DNA of 64,000 nucleotides. Origin: Akanthomyces muscarius. Its lineage: Eukaryota > Ascomycota > Sordariomycetes > Hypocreales > Cordycipitaceae. The stretch is taken from the NCBI RefSeq assembly GCF_028009165.1, contig NW_026611614.1:186001-250000 (forward strand), in the 5' to 3' direction. Shown here one piece after another: positions 54,752 to 64,000 of the stretch (positions are counted from its first letter, which is position 1; each line of letters begins with the position of its first letter). A model generated the notes under the pieces. It worked only from the letters and a program-made list of their open reading frames with translations. It had not been told where the DNA came from and searched no databases. Both the position numbers and the translations under genes were made by a program.

Positions 54752-56488
54752 AGGCATCGATTCCTTCGACAGAAAGAGGCCCTCCGGGGCGATCGGATTC
54801 GTTTGCGGGGCATGTCATCTCGTGCCAGACTGTTCGAGCCTCTGGCATGGAAGCCCTGTTCAAGAAAGCAAAAAGTGCTCATTTCACTGGCTGAGATGAC
54901 CCGTACGACCGCCAGTTGCGCTTGCATGTCCCTTGTTGCGGAAGTGTTCGACCCCCTCTGTATGCCTCTGCCGTTGTCCAGCATTCCAAAGATGCAGTGG
55001 AGCATGATCATTCTACCCCCATAGGCTGTGCGCACAACGGCAAAACTATCAGAACGTAGTCTAGTGCTGGAAGTTCCAGACTGTGGCCGACCCTGGCTCC
55101 GTCGCCTGGCCGTTGCTTCCCACCATCGACACCTTGATTTTTTCCTTCTGAGGTCACTCTTTTGCCTTCATGCGACCTCTGTCACTGCAGTTTACAGTGC
55201 CCCGCCGGTCCACGCGCCGTACCCTTTTCAGTCTTCTGTTCTTTTGCGGATCAGATTGCAGCTACCCGGGACATCTGATCTTTTTGCAACAATCCGCTGA
55301 CTCAGCATACGTGGTCATTGTGGGGCCTTGATGACTCAGCCTCGTGCCAGCACCGAACCCCTCACGGTTCGGTCACGAAATGGCTCAGAAGGCCTTAATA
55401 ATTTAAGCTTAAATTATTATGCGCAAGCAGTAACTAGATTCCATCAATACGACCGCCTTCTCTGTGCCTCACGCCCTGCCGGGTTCTCTAAGTGAATAAA
55501 CGTTACACTTTTATTGTTTTGACGTGCTACCCCTGTGACTTCCCATAACCAAATACCCGCTGCTAGCTCGTCGGACGCAGAGAATGAAGAAAAACAAAGT
55601 GCGTCGTTAGATTAAATGGACTACCAGACTCAGTGTACTTTCTGTCAACTGTCTAACAGCTGATTTGGTATGTTAGTACATGATCGGGAATGGGCCAGGC
55701 TGCCCTGCAACAACTGTTGGTACAGATAGGTACGTATTAATACGATAGTTAGTGATAGAATAGGTTAATTCGTGGTGTTGTTAGTCTATTGTACAATACT
55801 CGTTTGTAGTCACCCAGAACTCTGTGGTGGCCATCGTACAAAAGTGGGTCAATCCATGGTTCTGGCCAATGAGAGGGCTCCGTTCAGGCCCTCTGCCAGT
55901 CACTGCCACCAGAGGGTGGGCAGGCTGCAACAACAACAAAACAGGTTAAAGCGGCTAAATCGCTATCAATGCAGCAGAACTTCCTGACGCATTGCTGCTA
56001 CAGAAATCGCGGCTACTACTAACTGATTCGACCACCGCTACAGAAATTAGCAGCATTTATAAGGAAGGATTCATCTGGACTTCGTGAGCACTAGTTCGTG
56101 CATGTACAAGCATACGTATGCACGAGGGCGACGACATCAATCGTGTGATAAGACCTACGCGAATCCCCACGACGAAACAGAACACGGCCAAGTAGAAACA
56201 TATGTATGCGATACCTGAGGTGTTCACGAGTGGTGCACTTTTCATGTCCTAGTCGCAGAGATCCTCTTCAAGATGGTCGGCATAGGCACAGGAACAGCTC
56301 CGTTCATTGCCGCATTTAAGCAGATTGGCATATAACTCTACAGCGCTGGCGCAAAGCTTAATTATAGAAAATTGAGGGTCTGGGGGTTTTCAGGCTTGAA
56401 TGGACATTCGAACGAGAGGTGGCTCCTCTCTCGCAATGGCAAAGTGTGCCTGAGCACCGCTGGCCACCCGGAGAGACCTGGGTCCCAT
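54752..56488. other. Gene-poor stretch
   Basis: Only short overlapping frames; no family, RNA gene or element recognised apart from the palindrome listed separately. Confidence 0.3.
55396..55419. repeat. Perfect 24-bp AT-rich palindrome
   Basis: TAATAATTTAAG followed by CTTAAATTATTA, an exact palindrome with no loop. It may be a protein-binding site, a cruciform-prone site or the joined ends of a lost insertion. No gene start is close enough to assign it as an operator. Confidence 0.8.
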
Positions 56489-56828
56489 TCACCCGTTATG
56501 GTTCGGCCTAATATTGAGCCCTTGATTGGTGACTGAGAAGGAGAGTTGCGGGTTAAAGTCACCGTCCGCGCCTGATTTCGCTCCTACCCTGTACTGCAGA
56601 GTCGCCCCTGTCCGGGAGAGAGCTTCGCTCGCAAAGCCCTCAAGATTGCTGCTTGTTCTGGACCAACACAATGTATGCACGCTCATCTTTGTAAAGCATG
56701 TCAAGGGCGGACGTTAAACCGTTGAGAGGTATTGCCAGGAGTGGACCAGATGAAAGCGCAGCCGCAACATTACGAGGCGGCATATTTAGGGGTGAGTGTC
56801 TGTGAGCGAGGCCGGGGAAAGTACTCAA
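56489..56828 (-). pseudogene. Frameshifted unknown ORF
   Basis: The minus strand reads NVAAALSSGPLLAIPLNGLT and MLYKDERAYIVLVQNKQQ in one frame. It continues after a one-base shift near 56650 with SNLEGFASEALSRTG, ATLQYRVGAKSGADGDFNPQ and LSFSVTNQGLNIRP. The two halves have matching, protein-like character, suggesting one frameshifted gene. Family not recognised. Confidence 0.35.
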
Positions 56829-59800
56829 GGTTATACAGGCTCAGTGCCTCCAAGTTATTTCGAGTAACTAGCGGACTTGGTTGTGATTTGCTTCGGATCA
56901 CCTTATTATAATAGACCCACTGTAGTCACATAATGAATGACTGAGCGCTGTGGCTTGCAGTAGTCGGCAACGAGTCTGAGCGCTGAGGCGTGGTAAGACG
57001 CCCTGAGGCTTTCAGATCAGACGTGTCTCAAACCCGTAGTTAGCGCGGACCACAAGAGACATTGAAGCTATGAAGCGCTCCACACCAGCTGACCCCGCGG
57101 GAAATAAACAGCCTTGCCGGGCTGGCTCCGAGACCTGCATGGCAGCGCTGGGACATTGGGATTATGTTATGGCTACTCCGCAATGAGCTGCAGAAAGATG
57201 ACGCCAACTGGCGTTGCCTTTGCAGAAAATAGGATGGCTCATCTTCCCGCATGCCCCAGTCTGTTTTCCCCTGTGTGCGAGGATGCGGCCAGGCTCGTGC
57301 CGGCGCGGCCACTGTTAAACGTACCTGCTTCACTGGAGGCACAAGTAGTAACTTACCTGGTCGGCCGAGCCTCACCTAAACACCATGATGGTCGGCGCGA
57401 AGTGTACCTGACCTGCGGCAGGACACCCACAGGGGTAGACTTTACTCGACTACGAAGCTCGGCCTACCGGCGACCCAGGAGTGGCTGCTTATGCTGTATG
57501 TTCTTCTGCGTGCTACGCAAACGCCGCTCTAGAATGCGCCCATTTTCCCTTCGCCCACAGTATCTCTCTTTATGGTGAGCTCGTCAGTGCTCTAAGCCCG
57601 CTGACACGCGGCTTGTGTGTTTCTCATCGGTGTGAGATCGATGGCCTGGAATGTCTGAGATGAAACGGTCTGTAGGCTTCGAATCAGCCAGGGGCTATAT
57701 TTTCCCGGTCATTTCTGTGCTTTCTAACTTGAACGGAACGTCTCGTACTCATTTCGCATAGTATGACGTCTAAATTTCGAGTGAAACCCCTGCACAAGCC
57801 ATGATATCCTACAGTCGTGTGATTTCTGGGACAAGTATTAGTACGCTTTTCATCGAGCTCCGCGCCGATCTCTACTCCAACGATACACGTACGGATCCCT
57901 CGTACTATGTGGTGTTGAGCAGGCCCTAGTGTGGCAGCCACTAGAGATCAGACATCTTGTCTACTGCAGAGCACAGACATCCGCGGCCAAGTAGGAGCAA
58001 GAATGAGGGAGACCATGACAGCAGATGACAAGGGTCCCCTTTCAGCTAAGACCTGTTCGCTAGGCTAGTGTGCAACGCTGCAAACAGCCATCTCCTCTGA
58101 CAGATCGTGATGGCTGCCGTTGGAGATCAGATAAGTCACTGCCCGAGATTTAGTGTGTCGAAGCCGAACTGTGCTATGAGTGCCGTTTGAAATATATCCG
58201 CAAACAGTCGCCTCCTCGTGTAAATAGTCAGCGTCCGAGCACCAATCATGCAAGTCTTGATTCCTAGTACCTGGTTAGACTACCCAACTCGCCTCGTTTC
58301 CCTCTGACGCCACTGCGCACTACCCTGCTAGCGTCACTAGTATGAGGGCGCGACTATCCGGACCATTTCTTGTCTCATGTATGAGAGAAAAGGAAAGACA
58401 AAGGTAATCAGGAGTCCAGACAGCCGCTAGGCTAACACCGTGATGCAAGCGTATTGTCCAAAGTAAAGATCGCGTCGTCACCGTGCTGGATGCCCACCAG
58501 TGGCTGTTTTGTCCTGCGCACTAGGGCTTGACTCACGTTGTTCGCTAAGCGCGTTAGTTACACGCCCCCCTATAGGATCATGCTTGCATCGTTACGCTCC
58601 TCGTTCGATAATGTAGTCCGTCTGATGTACTACTCGCCTGAGCTCTCTTGCCTCTGACTTGCCCGAAACATACAATTTTGCGGGCAGCAACGAATCTTAA
58701 AGTATATAGAATGAACCAATGTCAAATATGTTGCTTTTCTGGGTAGATGCGTACGAGGAGTACACTGTTATGTCGGGTGCGGCTTCAGACTCTGTGCTGC
58801 CGATACCCGTTGATGGCTACCCGCGCTGGTTGCGATCAACGCTTTAACGTGAAAGAATTCGTCAGAGTGAACTCCCGAAGAAGGCGCGCAAATCATTTCG
58901 ACTGTCTCAAAAGAGTTGGAATGTCGTTTCGAACGTTGCAGTAAGCGCCAGTCTGGCACAGATGCATGCAATCGAGAACAACGAGCGAGTAATCACCGCG
59001 GAAGGTGCCTTTTGTCCCAAGTCCGGAACAGTTAGAATCCCAGTTTTCTCATGAAACTTAAAATATCGTAGTACAGGTAGAATCGGGATCAACTCTGTGC
59101 ACCCCTTGAGGGAGCTCTTCTCCGGGAACGCTTTGGTGCGGTGGTTATACAACGGCAGGAAAGTCGGCGAGCGATTACCTCAGGCTACGTCGTGGGACCT
59201 CGAGGACAGTAAATTACACTATGATACGCTTCTAAATTTCTTGTCCGAGCGGGTCTCATAAATTCTTGACATATATGCAAGCCGCTGCCAGTGAGCGGCA
59301 CCGTCGCGGAATGGGGAGACAGCCTTGGGAGCGGGTGAGACACCATCTAGAAGCCATTGATTGGATTTGACTGTTGTGTGGCAAAAAGAGTAGGGAGCAG
59401 TCGTGTATAATGTTCAACTGGTGTCAGAAGGAAGAGAGCTGCCAAGGTGGCGGAGTGAGAAAGAAGGAATGTGCATGATAGCGTTGACTTATTCTCCAAG
59501 GGGTTTATATCCGGCACCGTACTGCATAACTTGGTTGATTGACTGTGACCGTCCATTCTAACCTTATTGCGGCACAGCCACATCTCGGTCAGGAACCCTG
59601 CCAATCCATTCCCTGGTGTTCGGCCGAACCAAAGCTGCGCGAGATACTGATTGGGAGACTTCGGTTCTTGAGTTGATTGACTTCTGCAGCGGTGGTATGT
59701 GGCACTATCGAGTACTTCCTATGAGCGGCAGACTCGGAAATGTAGCATGCATCCACCTCAAAGCGCACGACACAGCGCAGTTTTCCCATTGAATAGGATA

Positions 59801-61343
59801 TATTTGCTGTCTGAGGCAGAAAAGAGCGACGAGTAGAGACTCAGCGGACACAATTCCATGGGTCAGTGGTAACTTAAATCATGGTACGAAAAATAGAATA
59901 TACATAGGGCACAGTCAATAGGAGCATCATTGGCGCCAGTGCTAATTCAAATGCGACTAACCAGTCAATGTAATCATATCGATTAGCACACTCCGACACA
60001 CCTCTACACTAGATGCTGCCTGATCATTTTTCTGTGAGCGGGCCGAGAGCTCGTCGCCCAACAACGGATTATTTGCATCTCCTTCTTTTAATGGGTTTGC
60101 AAGCCTCAATTTCCGAAATCGTTTGCCCTTGCTTTACTATGCGCTCTTCGAGGAGATGGCCCAACTCGGGCATCGTCTCATCTGCCTTACGAATGGCTTT
60201 CTCTTGCCCCGCCCGCGTGTAAGGCCGCAATCCCGGTGAGTGCCGTCTTGGGGCTACCCAGTAGGTTTTGCCTGCGCTTCGAGCCGGTGTCAAGACAGCA
60301 CAACAAAAAACGCAGCATGTTCGATTGTCCTCTGTCAGAGTGGACCGAGGCTGGAGGGGTGGAGAACGGGGAAGCTGCAGGCGGCCCGGAAGACGGTGCA
60401 GGTGGTAGGGAAGGGCCAATCAGAGGTTGTAAACCGCTGTGCTCGAGTCGAGGCAGAATTAGCCAACCCCACGAGGGCTGAGAGGCTTTCTGCCTTGGAT
60501 GCTACTTCGCCACCTGGGTCAGACTAGGTGAGTAACTATGTCAATCGTCGGACGTGTTGCGCCGCTAAACCCGTGAATACTGTAATCCTATCGCAAAGAC
60601 TTCTCTTCAATGACCTTGCGGATGGCATTTGCAAGTTCTGTTTCGTTTTCTGATTCTGGCATTCTGAGGAATACTTCAAGAGAGAGACTTCCCGGCCAGA
60701 CTGCTTCTATACACTCTTGGAGCAACGGTTTTTCGTCTGTGTCCGAGTCCCAGGGGCAGTTGGCAGTACACTGCGCCACAATACATCATCCAGATCAGAC
60801 GGGGGGCCCGGATCAAATATTTGCGGACCCGCGTGTCTCTAGCGGCCCACCTCCCGGCAGCATTGCTCCTTTGACTTTATTGCTGGGCCAAATTGATTAT
60901 GCGCTGAGACAACGTTCGATCGCCGGGTACCTTGGGAGTTGCTGCCTCTGCGGGCGGCGGGACAAGGAGGCATGGCCGTAGCTCGCGGTGCTTCTACTGA
61001 CTTTAATTCTGCACGGAATCATACAACTATTCTAGCTACCTCGTCTGATATCTCATTGGAATTCGTATATAGAAGCTGAGTACAACAGAGCAGGAAATGG
61101 CTCTACTTTACAAAAACAAAATCCTTGAGAAAATCAAGATGAAGCCTCTCTGGAGGAAGCTGAAACTCATACCCCGGACCTGTGGGCTGAGCATAACTAT
61201 ACCCCCCGGTGGTGCGTGAGGGTAACTGATGATTGTCCGCACCAGCCCCATCAGCGTCCGTCACCTGCACTGACAGTACCACTGGTTAGCGAGCTCTGAG
61301 CGCCCATAGTTTTGGCCGCCCCCGTCAATTAGTGACAGGTAAG
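56829..61343. other. Long gene-poor stretch
   Basis: Many overlapping frames below 160 codons, none family-like. Slightly protein-like minus-strand pieces are GLRPYTRAGQEKAIRKADET followed by ELGHLLEERIVKQGQTISEI (about 60240-60069), and PLLQECIEAVWPGSLSLEVF followed by NETELANAIRKVIEEKSLR (about 60725-60588). Each could be the last exon of a decayed gene. No ATG or splice partner was found. Confidence 0.3.
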
Positions 61344-61351
61344 TATATATA
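61344..61351 (+). promoter_or_regulatory. TATA-like element
   Basis: TATATATA lies 69 bp upstream of ATG 61421, a plausible distance for a short fungal 5' UTR. Assigned by position only. Confidence 0.35.
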
Positions 61352-61420
61352 CCCCAAGTCCGCCTCTCCGATTCCCTCTCCATCCAACACGCACGATCCG
61401 ATTCCAAACCAGCTCCAAGT

Positions 61421-62218
61421 ATGCTCCCCGCCGTCTTTCCCCGCGGTGTATTTGTAGGTGCGGGCTGCGCTGCAGCTCTTGCACTTGCCAACATTGCACT
61501 TGCCCTTGAAGCTAGGCCCTCCTGGCATCGTGGGCGAGCCATACGTGGTGCCGCGGCAACAGCCTGCCTAAGCTTGCTCATGACTGGCCTGCTTTTACTT
61601 GCCATGGACCCTAGCTCTCTTACTTGGCACCTGTTCTGTCAAGCAACAATCAGGTTCTGCTTCGCTATTGCTCAGGTATTTCCCCGACGACCGCAAACGT
61701 TGAGGAAAATTGTCGCTAACAAATAACAGACTCGGGCAACCTATGTTCTTGCAACCTCTTATCGAACATGGATGACGATTGTCATTGGCCTCCTACTCCT
61801 GCTTTGGGTTGTGGGTGGAACTGTTCTCTGGCAGAGCCCAAGTCTATCGCTGCTACCCGGCCTTGCTCATCTTGTGTTTGGCCTTGTAATGGCTAATTAC
61901 TACCTGGAAAAGAGGCGGGACTCCAACAAGACGAAGAATTCAAGAACGGATTTCTTTTGGCCTTTTGTTTTTCCGGCTGCTGCGGCAACAATCTCGTTTT
62001 TCTTGGGCGTGCTTGCATGGTTTAACAAGCCTGTTGACCATCAGTTCGCCATACTGTATATGTTGACGGTTTTCATACTTGTACCGGCCATGATTCACGA
62101 GCACACCGCAGGGCTGAGTCGTGTTCCAAACTTGCATATTGTTGTGGCTTTCCAGTCACCTCTCGACCTAACCTGCCAGCGTTTCGGGCAGGAGGACCCG
62201 GAAAAGAGATCTGGTTGA
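61421..62218 (+). CDS. Multi-pass membrane protein, 247 aa, two exons
   Basis: Exon 1 is 61421-61675 (MLPAVFPRGVFVGAGCAAAL). The intron has donor GTATTT, branch GCTAAC and acceptor AACAG (to 61729). Exon 2 is 61730-62218, joined in phase 0 (FAIAQ to TRATYVLATSYRTW). About seven hydrophobic spans are visible: VGAGCAAALALANIAL, ACLSLLMTGLLLLAM, FCQATIRFCFAIA, TIVIGLLLLLWVVGGTVLW, LPGLAHLVFGLVMANYY, VFPAAAATISFFLGVLAW and ILYMLTVFILVPAMI. Both the frame and splice signals are clean. Family unknown; a receptor or a transporter-like role cannot be decided. Confidence 0.6.
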
Positions 62219-63477
62219 GACTGGACGCTGTGGCCTTGGTTGTGGTAGGGTTGCAATTGATTCCCACGGTACCAAGAAATCACTAGAAGGCAATCTACCA
62301 TTCAATAGTATGAACCAATATTCATCAATAAACTTAATGCCTTCCTCTGTGTGAAAACGCGCCATATGCAGGTGTCTGCAAGCTTCTCAAGTCTCGATCT
62401 ATGCAAGGCCTTGCCAGTCGGCCGTTCACTCCTTATTAGTATCAACTGAAATTGAGGCTTCAGTGCTTCTGCTGCCCCATACTCTTTGCCATTGAGCCGA
62501 GGGTCTCTAGGAACCAGTCACAGCACAGAGACTAAAACTTTCGTTGAATAAGAGCCTCGTGCGGCATCTTGTCCTACACTGTATCAAGTAGCCAGTAAAA
62601 AGTACAAGCTTCATTGAAGCAGAGGCCACTTCCGCATCAACCTCGTCGCCCGCCACCTACGCTCGGCCTGCGCGCATGAAGCACCCATATGGGTTGGCAC
62701 GCGTGTCTCATGGCTTATGCCGTCGGACCTGGAAGACAGATCGAAAAGGGAAATAATTCTGCGCTTTGACTCGCGGGGCAAAATCTGCAACGAGCGACAG
62801 ACCTAAAAGGGAATAATTCTTTCGGCTAGTCGTGCAAAAGGCTTGCACACCCTTGATCAACAATTCTGATCGCCATTGCACTACACCCGCGCGACAGCCC
62901 TGTATAGCTCGCAATCCTCGTCCCCCATCCCACATTTCGCCGGTCAACCGTTGAATCAAATGGTTTGATCAACTGGATGGGCTGGGCCGTGGAAAGGCGG
63001 CCGTGCACGCCCTCTACATAAGTCGGTGGTGTGTTGCCCGAACAGGGACGCACAGCTCATTTAAGCAGCTGCCGAAGAATGCATCGTCTCTGAATGCAAG
63101 CCGGCGATGGCGGCATTTCAGATAAATAATCGAGCTGGACGACGGCAATTGGCTCTTGCTGAGATACTAGAGCTACGTGGGTGGTGTCAAGAAGGCAGTT
63201 CATTGCAATTTTCACGATCCTCCCACCCGCCCCTAGAATTTTAAACCTACGCGAAACGAAGTCATGGGCGGTTTAGGAGGGAGGGACTTATCTCCATTAA
63301 TGCAGAGCAGCTTCGACGCCCTCTATCTCAAATTACACAACGAGACTACGTCTATGCCTATCTCGTCTACATTTGCCTATTTGTCAACCTACTACAAAGA
63401 AAGCGCCGCCGGTCTGGATCGATGCCCGCTCTAGAAACTACGAGAGGCTATAGCTATTGTTTTGGAAGTAAAGTAGG
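62219..63477. other. Intergenic, no recognised gene
   Basis: Two near-identical words, AAAAGGGAAATAATTCT near 62746 and AAAAGGGAATAATTCT near 62806, lie about 60 bp apart. No gene seen. Confidence 0.3.
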
Positions 63478-64000
63478 CTATTGTGGACTGAGTATTTGAA
63501 CGACGAAATCAAAGCAGAGACGCAGGAACTCTGGGACGAAGCAGTCAATTCGAAAATAATGCGACACTTCAATAGCGGAGGGGCTATACATGCAGTAGGA
63601 GACTGTTGGTGGGTTGTCTTCCACCGGCGTTTTTGCCCCTTCCTTGGCGAGCTGGTCACCTGGGCACCACCGTACACGAACCATGCCCGGGTCGCCATCG
63701 CCTGTTTTCTGGAACTCGCGGAACGCCAACTGTGACGATGGCGTTGCTGTCGTACCTATGCAGTCGATCACAGTGGTGGTGTCGATGCAAACTCTGATCT
63801 TTCCCATTGGGCGCTGACGTGCGAGAGCAGCGCGGAAGCCTTCAACCGCGCCTTTAATCTCTGCGCCAAACACTTCGCCCTTGCCAATCTGGCCGCATCC
63901 TTGTGCGGTGAGCTGCTGTCGCCGGTAGACAGAATATCCAAAGCCTGCGGTATCAGTTTTGGAGCCATCACTACAGACGACCATACTTGTCTGAGGCTGG
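63478..64000 (-). mobile_element. LINE (Tad-like) RNase H domain, partial and degenerate, runs off the window
   Basis: The minus strand reads MVVCSDGSKTDTAGFGYSVY, GCGQIGKGEVFGAEIKGAVE, RVCIDTTTVIDCIGTTATPS, RVRWCPGDQLAKEGAK. This is the RNase H domain that follows reverse transcriptase in Tad-type fungal non-LTR retrotransposons, with the Asp, Glu and Asp catalytic residues visible. Between WCPG and QLAKEGA the usual HTGIPGNELAD is missing, so the active-site His region is deleted. After that the frame no longer resembles the family. The frame remains open to the window edge, so the reverse transcriptase part, if present, lies beyond 64000. Confidence 0.75.

Noticed and set aside
1..64000. 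CRISPR array, prokaryotic operons, polyketide synthase or NRPS cluster, Starship captain gene
   Set aside because: No direct-repeat/spacer pattern, fungal introns throughout, and no ketosynthase, adenylation or tyrosine-recombinase motif was found on reading both strands.

Overview
The window looks like nuclear DNA of a filamentous ascomycete (Pezizomycotina, possibly Hypocreales; this is inference from gene families, not proven). Genes carry short introns of about 50-110 bp with fungal GTRNGT donors, CTAAC/CTAAT branch sites and YAG acceptors. The families are typically fungal: LaeA-like methyltransferase, MRP-type ABC transporter, SRPK-like kinase, FunK1-like kinase, os-1/nik-1-type hybrid histidine kinase and a Tad-like LINE. 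Many gene relics carry in-frame stops, and those I checked are mostly TAG where CAG or TGG is expected. This is the pattern left by repeat-induced point mutation (RIP).

Layout. 0.7-8.7 kb is a gene graveyard: histidine kinase C-terminus, ACS-family MFS transporter, DHA2-family MFS transporter, and a divergently oriented class II glutamine amidotransferase/asparagine synthetase-like gene, all broken. 9-16.5 kb holds a 21-bp minisatellite and three minus-strand genes of unknown function, two apparently intact and one with an in-frame stop. 17.2-18.7 kb is an intact SRPK-like kinase. 19.4-21.6 kb is a mosaic of decayed fragments: FunK1-like kinase, Myb domain, GT8 glycosyltransferase. 21.9-22.4 kb is an intact secreted double-psi beta-barrel protein. 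23.5-26.4 kb has an F-box/ankyrin gene cut short at the edge of a repeated module, then sirtuin and casein kinase I fragments. A foldback element follows, then an intact small zinc-finger gene beside an APH-family phosphotransferase gene.

29.7-30.3 kb is a TA-flanked MITE. 33.3-36.0 kb is a second, longer copy of the sirtuin-containing module. 38.1-42.9 kb is an intact ten-exon ABC-C transporter of 1433 aa. 44-50.6 kb has small secreted or cysteine-containing ORFs, a kinase-like gene and a multi-pass membrane protein. 51.9-53.0 kb is a LaeA-like methyltransferase gene, apparently intact apart from an unresolved 5' end. 54.4-54.8 kb is a 19-bp minisatellite. 55-61 kb is gene-poor. 61.4-62.2 kb is a second orphan membrane protein, and the right edge is the RNase H end of a LINE.

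The intact genes (kinase, DPBB protein, phosphotransferase, ABC transporter, methyltransferase, small secreted proteins) are scattered between RIP-degraded stretches. This resembles a repeat-rich accessory or subtelomere-like compartment. I see no polyketide synthase, NRPS or terpene synthase, so no complete biosynthetic cluster can be claimed. No tRNA, rRNA or CRISPR array was found. Splice models were made by eye from conserved signals and reading-frame continuity.
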